In this document: positions 6,066 through 11,472 of the stretch, piece after piece
Layout of the letters: the number at the start of each line of letters is the position of its first letter
Position numbering within the stretch: the stretch's first letter is position 1
From: Clostridia bacterium
GTDB taxonomy: Bacteria; Bacillota; Clostridia; HGM11514
Assembly (NCBI GenBank): GCA_900757255.1
Contig: CAAENE010000253.1
Location: forward strand, 1-11,472
Reading direction: 5' to 3'
DNA: 11,472 nt
Notes under the pieces: generated by a model
The model's database searches: none
Told to the model about the DNA's origin: nothing
Seen by the model: the letters and a program-made list of their open reading frames with translations, nothing else
Position numbers and translations under genes: made by a program

Positions 6066-9000
6066 TGAAAAAACGTTTATTGTCAGCATTTTTGTCTTTG
6101 TGCATCGTGCTGACCATGATGCCGGCGGTATTCGCGGCGGACGCCAGCGAACTGCCAGACCCCATTGACGGCGTTATTCAACTGCAAGAACCCGTCACCA
6201 TAACTGGCAACACAGCATACAGCGTGCCGGAGGGCGTAACTACTTTGGATTTAAAAGGTTTTACACTAACTGTACCACGTCTGGATATTAAAGCAGGCAC
6301 AGCTCTGACTATCACAGACAGCTCAGAAAACAAAACAGGGAAACTAACTTCCTCTAACGGTATTTCGGTGGTTATCTGGGACGGCGGAAGTCTAACGGTA
6401 GCCGGCGGAACGGTTGAAAACACAAACGATAATGGAACCGCTGTATTTAACATGGATACGATCAAGGTAAACGGAGGTACAGTCAAAGGTGCAACCGCAA
6501 TCTACAACACCTCTTTTAACGGCACAAATGAAGACGGCACAAAGAAAGATATTGTAGAAGGCAATGTTTATTGTACAATTGACAGCGGAACAGTGGAAGG
6601 CCTTTGGGCTATCTGCGCGTTTGGTCTGGGCGTACAGGAGGATGGAAGCGTCGACAACGAAAAGGTACAGGTCACGATTAACGGCGGTAATGTGACTGCT
6701 CTGGAAGACGGACAGGGAATTGCTACAAATGCCAGCAGCGGTATTTATGCAGGCTTTACTGTTCTAATGACCGGCGGTACGATTTCCGCGTCTGGTCCAG
6801 ACGGCTGCGGGATGTATTTACCTGCGATTGGCAAAACTACCATCAGTAACGGCACTATCAAGGGTGCTCAGGCAATCAGAATCGCGGCAGGAGAGCTGAA
6901 TATTACCGGCGGAACCATTGAGGGAACAGCTGCATTAGAGTCAGATACCGATTTGGTAAGCGGCGGCAGCGGCGGAACACAGGGCGCTGTTGTGATTGGT
7001 AAAGCTAGTACCGGATATGTTGGAGATGTTAAAGTAAATATTTCCAACGGCGCCACGATAAAAAATTCAGCCTCTGAAGAGGGTAAATCAACTCCAGCTG
7101 TCGTAGTCTCTGATAAAAATATGACTCTCGATGCTTACAAAGAAAATTCTATTGATGTAAATATAACTGGTGCGAACGTACAGGGCGATATCATTAAGGT
7201 TTCCAACCTTACCCCTGAGAGTACCACACAGGATGGCGGCGCTACCACGCTGACTGTCAGTGATAGTACGGTTGCCGGCGATATACTCAACCAGAGCAAA
7301 GACGGCGATTTAGCGGTAAGCAACTCGTCTGTTACAGGGCAAGTTGTAAATGCAAGCACCGGTAAGCTTTCTGTAAACGGCGGAGACATCACGGGAAATG
7401 TGGAAAATCAAAAGAACGGCTCTATCATTGTTGCAGACACAAAGGTAACCGGTTCCGTTAGCAACAGCGGGACGGAAGGCTCTGCAGGTACAGTCGCTAT
7501 ATTAGGGAATGCAACAGTAAGCGGTGACAAAACCGGCGAAGGCATCTTCGTTGAAAGTGAAGCAGATGAATCTGTGGCCGCAGTCAATGTAAATACCGGT
7601 ATTTCCTATGCTGCTTTGGGAGATGCGCTCAGCGCTGCGGCAGACGGCGATACGATCCGTCTGGTATCCGATATCAAAGGCTTTACGAACGAGAGCCTGA
7701 CAGCTGCAAGTCAGCCGGTGTTCCTGATTGATAAAAACATTACGATAGACGGTAACGGCAAAACTCTGACAGCTGGAACATTTACTGATACACAGAACCC
7801 TATTATCGGCATCCAAAACCCGTCTGCTTCTGAAAATGGAGTACAGGTAACCATTCAGAACCTGACCATTTCCGGAAATGAAACTACCGGTCACGGTATC
7901 AATGTTTGGGCAGCAGAAAGTACGACAGGCGACGCCCGCCCCAATGTCATACTGAATCAAGTTACAGTCAATAATTGCGGTAAAACCGCATTGACTCTGA
8001 ACAATTCAGTTGTAGAGGCAACTAATTTATCCACTTCCGGTAACGTATGGGGTGCTGTCAATGTAGATGATGAAAACAGTATGTTTACGCTCAATAGCGG
8101 CACGCTGAACGAACCGAATCAGATTTGGACTGAAATCAATACAGGAAGCGAAGGCCCCGGCAACATATCACTTCCGGCCGACTGGAAATACGTGCTGATG
8201 AACAAACCGGGCGAATCAGAGGATGATATCAAATATCATGCAACAACCGATATTACAAAACTTGGCGAAGCGTACAACGAGACCACCAATACCGTTTTTG
8301 ATACAGTTGACCGCGCATTGGAAAATGCCAATGCCAGCCAGGCTAAGCAGACAGTAACTGTAATAAAATCTGCAGAAGCAGCCGATAATACAACAGTTGG
8401 AAGCAATGTTACCCTGGTGATTAACCAAGATGTAACATTGGGCGGTAATCTTGCTAACGAAGGTACCATTGAAAACAAAGGCACCATTACAGGCGATATA
8501 ACCAACAGCGGTTCTATCAAAAATAACGGCACAATCACCGGTGAAGTAACCAATGACGAAACCGGTACAATGCTGTCCACTATTACATTTAATGTAACTC
8601 CGAGCACAGCAGCGATATCTGTTCAGGATTCCTCCGGCAACGAAGTAACCGGCAACGGCAGCAGTTATGAACTGAATCTTGGTACGTATACCTATACGGT
8701 AACTGCAAGCGGCTACTACTCTGAAAGCGACAGCTTTACCGTTGACGGTACTAATCGTACAATTGACGTCCAGCTGAGAAGGGTTACCGGCGGCACTTCC
8801 AATCCAGGTGTGAGCAGCTACATGATTACCGTACCGTCGAATATCACCGGAGGCAGCATTTCAGTGAAACCGACCTATGCATCCAAAGGCAGTCTGATAA
8901 CCATTACTGTCAATCCGGAAGAAGGATATGAGCTGGATACCCTAACCGTACTTGATAAAGACAGCAATAAAATTAACGTAAAAGAGGAAACCGCAACGAA

Positions 9001-9628
9001 ATACACCTTTACTATGCCCGGCAGCAAAGTAACGGTAAACGCTACCTTCAAACAAAGCGGCGAGCCCACACCATCAGACATGCCGTTTACTGACGTTTCT
9101 TCAAATGAATGGTACTATGATGCAGTAAAATACGTTTATGATAATGGTATGATGAATGGTATTGACAGCACGACCTTCAGCCCGAACAACACCACTACCC
9201 GCGGCATGATCGTGACTATTCTGCACCGGTTAGAAGGCGAACCCAGTGCGGCAGCAGCCGGCTTTACCGATGTTGCCTCCGGCCAGTGGTATACCGACGC
9301 GATAGCATGGGCAGCAGCCAACGATATTGTAAACGGTTACAGCGAAACTGAGTTTGGTCCAAATGATACCATCACCAGAGAACAGATGGCGGCTATTTTG
9401 TACCGCTATGCTTCATTCAAGGGTTATGATGTAACGGCAACGGCCTCTCTGTCTGATTACACCGACGCTGCACTCATTAGCGGTTATGCAACCGCAGCCA
9501 TGCAGTGGGCCAACGCAGAAGGCTTGATTACCGGTGTTACCAATACAACACTCAATCCTCAGGGTAATGCGACACGTGCAGAAGTTGCAACCATCCTGAT
9601 GCGTTTCTGCGAAACTATTGCAAAATAA
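6065..9628 (+). CDS. Large secreted SLH-domain surface protein with beta-helix-like repeats
   Basis: This 1187-residue protein is probably exported by Sec and held on the cell wall. Residues 1-24 form a signal peptide (MKKR, hydrophobic core LLSAFLSLCIVLTMMPAVF, AxA-like cut before ADAS). From about 30 to 500 there are many short GG(T/N)(I/V) strand-turn repeats, typical of a right-handed beta-helix or adhesin fold. A second such segment begins near 515 (YAALGDALSAAADGDTIRLV, then ITIDGNGKTL). NxGTI/NxGSI turns occupy about 800-835. A PEGA-like beta domain lies at about 838-905 and an InlB B-repeat-like domain at about 919-1000. Three SLH modules follow at about 1006-1058, 1065-1120 and 1127-1187, expected to bind secondary wall polymer. 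No LPXTG is present. AGGAGG is 8 nt before the ATG. Ligand or enzymatic activity is unknown; the beta-helix could bind or cleave polysaccharide, but no catalytic residues can be assigned. Confidence 0.9.
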   Translation: MKKRLLSAFLSLCIVLTMMPAVFAADASELPDPIDGVIQLQEPVTITGNTAYSVPEGVTTLDLKGFTLTVPRLDIKAGTALTITDSSENKTGKLTSSNGISVVIWDGGSLTVAGGTVENTNDNGTAVFNMDTIKVNGGTVKGATAIYNTSFNGTNEDGTKKDIVEGNVYCTIDSGTVEGLWAICAFGLGVQEDGSVDNEKVQVTINGGNVTALEDGQGIATNASSGIYAGFTVLMTGGTISASGPDGCGMYLPAIGKTTISNGTIKGAQAIRIAAGELNITGGTIEGTAALESDTDLVSGGSGGTQGAVVIGKASTGYVGDVKVNISNGATIKNSASEEGKSTPAVVVSDKNMTLDAYKENSIDVNITGANVQGDIIKVSNLTPESTTQDGGATTLTVSDSTVAGDILNQSKDGDLAVSNSSVTGQVVNASTGKLSVNGGDITGNVENQKNGSIIVADTKVTGSVSNSGTEGSAGTVAILGNATVSGDKTGEGIFVESEADESVAAVNVNTGISYAALGDALSAAADGDTIRLVSDIKGFTNESLTAASQPVFLIDKNITIDGNGKTLTAGTFTDTQNPIIGIQNPSASENGVQVTIQNLTISGNETTGHGINVWAAESTTGDARPNVILNQVTVNNCGKTALTLNNSVVEATNLSTSGNVWGAVNVDDENSMFTLNSGTLNEPNQIWTEINTGSEGPGNISLPADWKYVLMNKPGESEDDIKYHATTDITKLGEAYNETTNTVFDTVDRALENANASQAKQTVTVIKSAEAADNTTVGSNVTLVINQDVTLGGNLANEGTIENKGTITGDITNSGSIKNNGTITGEVTNDETGTMLSTITFNVTPSTAAISVQDSSGNEVTGNGSSYELNLGTYTYTVTASGYYSESDSFTVDGTNRTIDVQLRRVTGGTSNPGVSSYMITVPSNITGGSISVKPTYASKGSLITITVNPEEGYELDTLTVLDKDSNKINVKEETATKYTFTMPGSKVTVNATFKQSGEPTPSDMPFTDVSSNEWYYDAVKYVYDNGMMNGIDSTTFSPNNTTTRGMIVTILHRLEGEPSAAAAGFTDVASGQWYTDAIAWAAANDIVNGYSETEFGPNDTITREQMAAILYRYASFKGYDVTATASLSDYTDAALISGYATAAMQWANAEGLITGVTNTTLNPQGNATRAEVATILMRFCETIAK

Positions 9629-9637
9629 TGAACTAAT

Positions 9638-9677
9638 AAAAAACAGTGAGCAGTCAATGACTGCTCACTGTTTTTTT
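9638..9677. terminator. Bidirectional intrinsic terminator
   Basis: This is a near-perfect palindrome with arms at 9638-9656 and 9658-9676 centred on 9657. The GC-containing stem is CAGTGAGCAGT / ACTGCTCACTG with loop CAATG, followed by seven Ts on the plus strand and preceded by six As. It ends the SLH-protein transcript 10 bp after its stop. Read on the minus strand it also has a T-tract, so it can stop the iron-sulfur protein transcript arriving from 9765. Confidence 0.93.
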
Positions 9678-9764
9678 GTAACAAAAGAAAAAGTACAATC
9701 TATTCGTTGCCGCCAATCAATCCGAACCCTTCTCCCGACAAAAATAAGAATCCAAATATATTTT

Positions 9765-10610
9765 TTATTCTTCTTTCCGTCCAGGTATCCGGAACTCGCA
9801 GGGTACCTTAGTCTGGCACAGCCCGCAGCCCAAATCGCCTTCCACATGATAGGTTTCCTTCATATACGGCATAACCTTCTCTTTTGCATACAGCGCGCAT
9901 TTCATCTTGTCGTGACCTTTCGCGCTGACCGCGCCTGCCGGACACCGTCTGCCGCATTGCAGGCATGCTTCGCCCAGGCAATATTCATTGTATTTGGTAT
10001 AGGGGCGCTTGGTCGGTTCTAACTTGATTTTTGCAATACAGGAGCCAAACCGCACCGCTTTACCGCGTTTGGTTATCAGCCCGTCGCACAATCCAAATGT
10101 ACCATGCCCTGACACATATGCTGCATGCCGTTCCGACCAGTTAGATGCAAACCCATATTTTTCCGATTTCGCCCAGGTAAAATCAGGTGAACACAGCGGA
10201 GATACCGCTAAAATACCGTTTTGATTCAAAAATGCTTCAAACTGCCGTCCCAGTTCGCGGTTGAACGCCTCACCATAATGCCGCGCCATTGACCAGCGCA
10301 GCGCCGGATATTCCGTCTCGCTGCTTTCCGCCTCCCGCGTTTTCCTGCTTTGAGGCAGCACCCAGCTAATCACCGTCAGGTCAGACGGTTCAACGGTTTC
10401 ATCCGGATATTTCAGATGAAAGAATTCCTCAGGCAGCATCAAAAAATCCCCGATATCCTTTTTAAAAAAGGAATATAGTTCATCAGCTCCATTGGAATAC
10501 CCGATCAGGAGTTCATCCTCCCATGCCTTCTCCGGAATAATACCCAACGTATTTTCCGGCGATGTTTTCACAAAATCCTGCAAAAATGCTTCAATCTCTT
10601 TTTTCTTCAT
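9765..10610 (-). CDS. Epoxyqueuosine reductase-like (QueG-related) 4Fe-4S protein
   Basis: This 281-residue cytoplasmic protein is predicted to carry two 4Fe-4S clusters. The core segment WSERHAAYVSGHGTFGLCDGLIT followed by GKAVRFGSCI (about 158-191) resembles the QueG/DUF1730-type region. It is followed by cysteines 211, 216, 219 and 223 (C-x4-C-xx-C-xxx-CP) and 238, 262, 265 and 271 (GCGLC-x5-C). Known QueG enzymes are cobalamin-dependent, somewhat longer, and reduce epoxyqueuosine in tRNA. This protein has an irregular second cluster and no HEAT-repeat tail, so it may be a paralogue with another redox role. Start: the frame is open to 10697, but those 29 extra residues come from the 93-bp repeat. 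The ATG at 10610, with GAGGGG 3 nt and GGAG 10 nt upstream and an MKKKEIEAF start, is preferred. It is a single gene, convergent with the SLH gene. Confidence 0.75.
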   Translation of the reverse strand: MKKKEIEAFLQDFVKTSPENTLGIIPEKAWEDELLIGYSNGADELYSFFKKDIGDFLMLPEEFFHLKYPDETVEPSDLTVISWVLPQSRKTREAESSETEYPALRWSMARHYGEAFNRELGRQFEAFLNQNGILAVSPLCSPDFTWAKSEKYGFASNWSERHAAYVSGHGTFGLCDGLITKRGKAVRFGSCIAKIKLEPTKRPYTKYNEYCLGEACLQCGRRCPAGAVSAKGHDKMKCALYAKEKVMPYMKETYHVEGDLGCGLCQTKVPCEFRIPGRKEE

Positions 10611-10624
10611 CTTCCCCTCACTCC

Positions 10625-10642
10625 GCTTTTCTGAAGAAAAGC
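10625..10642. repeat. Hairpin in the first right-hand unit
   Basis: GCTTTTCT-GA-AGAAAAGC is a perfect 8-bp inverted repeat. On the minus strand it lies immediately 5' of the ribosome binding region of the iron-sulfur protein gene. It corresponds in position to the hairpin at 10769-10786. Confidence 0.7.
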
Positions 10643-10768
10643 TTGGCAAAAGACTTTCTGCGTGCGTCGCACCTCTCCCATACATAAGTGCAAACACAGT
10701 AGCCTATTTCATGTATCCCGCTTTTTCTCAAAAAATTTGTCAAAAAGCTTTCTGCGTGCGTCGCACAC

Positions 10769-10786
10769 GCTTTCTCGTGAGAAAGC
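10769..10786. repeat. Hairpin in the third right-hand unit
   Basis: GCTTTCTC-GT-GAGAAAGC is a perfect 8-bp inverted repeat at the equivalent place in another unit. It differs from the hairpin at 10625-10642 in paired positions, so pairing is kept although the sequence changed. Confidence 0.7.
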
Positions 10787-10947
10787 TTAGCAAAGAGCTT
10801 TCTATGTGCGATGCACCTTTCCAATGCATAAGTGCAAACACAGAAGCCTATTTCATATATCCCGCTTTCTCTCAAAACAATTTACCAAAGAACTTATATG
10901 GGCGTCGTCCCTTCCCAGTAGTAAATGCGTACAAAATGACTTTCAAA

Positions 10948-11061
10948 GACGGCCAGAATAAAAGACCTCGCAGCCCTGCTGCGCCCGGAGGGTCGTTTTA
11001 GGGGTCCGGGGGAATCGAAACCCCCGGCGGGTTTTGCTGCTTTTGCCCGCAGCAAAAGCAG
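10948..11061. repeat. G-rich module and end hairpins of the composite repeat (right copy)
   Basis: The core GGAGGGTCGTTTTAGGGGTC (10987-11006) matches the left module. It is followed by a perfect 7-bp hairpin (CCGGGGG 11006-11012 / CCCCCGG 11021-11027, loop AATCGAAA). A perfect 10-bp hairpin then closes the element: CTGCTTTTGC (11037-11046) / GCAAAAGCAG (11052-11061), loop CCGCA. This last hairpin is the counterpart of the 24-bp palindrome beside uxuB. It lies 41 bp beyond the 3' end of the peptidyl-prolyl isomerase gene. No T-tract follows it in the direction of that gene's transcription. Confidence 0.7.
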
Positions 11062-11102
11062 AAGAAGCCAATCCCATTGTCTTCTAACCTATCGAAAAAA
11101 AG

Positions 11103-11472
11103 CTAAACGGTTTCCGGTTCCTGGAACGCTTCGTCCTCCAAAATAATCCTTTCAATAATAACCGGTTCCAGCGGCATGTCGCGCATATCGGTGGCGGTGG
11201 CGGCGATTTCGTCGACCGCGTCCATTCCCTCAACAACCTGCCCAAAAGCGGCATAGCTGCCGTCCAGATGAGGTGCGTCCTGATGCATGATAAAGAATTG
11301 GCTGCCGGCAGAATCAGGCGCCATAGCCCTTGCCATGGAGATTACACCGCGGCTGTGCTTGAGATGGTTGCTGAACCCATTTGCTGTAAATTCGCCCTTG
11401 ATATTGTAACCAGGGCCGCCCATACCGGTGCCGTCGGGGCATCCGACCTGAATCATAAACCCGCTGATGACC
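11103..11472 (-). CDS. Cyclophilin-type peptidyl-prolyl cis-trans isomerase (5' end outside window)
   Basis: This is a partial gene; the window holds about 123 C-terminal codons, and the frame is still open at the edge. It would catalyse proline cis-trans isomerisation during protein folding. Cyclophilin hallmarks in order are VISGFMIQVGCPDGTGMGGPGY (usually VIPGFMIQGG..GTG.GGPGY), GVISMARAMAPDSAGSQFFIMH with the active-site SAGSQFFI, and LDGSYAAFGQVVEGMDAVDEIA. The Val in place of the first Gly after FMIQ is a small departure. No signal peptide can be judged because the N-terminus is missing; the visible tail is short and acidic (EDEAFQEPETV). The true start lies beyond 11472; the internal Met at 11456 is not it. 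Confidence 0.93.
   Translation of the reverse strand, partial: VISGFMIQVGCPDGTGMGGPGYNIKGEFTANGFSNHLKHSRGVISMARAMAPDSAGSQFFIMHQDAPHLDGSYAAFGQVVEGMDAVDEIAATATDMRDMPLEPVIIERIILEDEAFQEPETV

Larger units (their letters stand above)
10623..10935. repeat. Tandem array of ~93-bp units (right copy)
   Basis: Four units related to the left array are visible: 10623-10717 (95 bp), a truncated one at 10718-10767 (50 bp), 10768-10861 (94 bp), and a degenerate one from 10862 to about 10935. Shared blocks are CATAAGTGCAAACACAG (10684, 10829), AGCCTATTTCATATATCCCG and variants, and the GTGCGTCGCAC/GTGCGATGCAC palindrome. Orientation is the same as the left array. The array directly abuts the ribosome binding site of the iron-sulfur protein gene, so that gene's promoter must be inside or beyond the repeats. 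Confidence 0.85.

Noticed and set aside
10618..10875. 85-codon minus-strand frame in the right array
   Set aside because: It is again translated repeat DNA (cysteine-rich, no SD) and has no independent support.
10492..11001. 169-codon plus-strand frame with internally repeated peptide
   Set aside because: The repeated peptide is the translation of the near-93-bp DNA repeat, whose period is close to a multiple of three. The frame also overlaps the start of the iron-sulfur gene antisense.
11006..11027. tRNA T-arm-like hairpin (loop close to TTCGAA on the minus strand)
   Set aside because: The loop is 8 nt rather than 7, and no acceptor, D or anticodon arm can be built around it.

Overview
The window looks like chromosomal DNA from a Gram-positive Firmicute, most likely a gut-type member of the Clostridia (Oscillospiraceae-like). 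This rests on AGGAGG-type ribosome binding sites, sigma-A-style promoters, a secreted protein with three C-terminal SLH domains, and the Gram-positive forms of the hexuronate enzymes. The taxonomic call is inference; no rRNA or marker gene is present.

Layout: (1) 1-461 is non-coding and holds a repeat element: about 93-bp tandem units, a G-rich module and a 24-bp palindrome. (2) 462-4739 on the minus strand is a glucuronate catabolism cluster, read in the order uxaC (glucuronate isomerase), a sugar isomerase/epimerase-like TIM-barrel protein, uxuA (mannonate dehydratase) and uxuB (SDR-type fructuronate reductase). Together uxaC, uxuB and uxuA convert D-glucuronate to 2-keto-3-deoxygluconate. 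The KDG kinase and aldolase and any transporter are not in the window. (3) A divergent AraC-family regulator (4954-5799, plus) faces away from uxaC. The two predicted promoters appear to share one palindromic -35 hexamer, and each -10 sits in a TACAA/TTGTA inverted repeat. (4) 6065-9628 (plus) encodes a 1187-residue exported surface protein with beta-helix-like repeats, a PEGA-like domain, an InlB-type repeat and three SLH domains. It has its own strong promoter and a bidirectional terminator. (5) 9765-10610 (minus) encodes a small iron-sulfur protein related to epoxyqueuosine reductase. (6) 10623-11061 is a second copy of the repeat element, in the same orientation as the left copy. (7) 11103-11472 (minus) is the 3' part of a cyclophilin-type peptidyl-prolyl isomerase that runs off the window.

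The protein-coding content belongs to known families. The least explained DNA is the composite repeat at both ends, whose units carry hairpins with paired base changes, and a structured 160-bp insert between uxaC and the epimerase-like gene. I did not find a convincing new defence, mobile or biosynthetic system.
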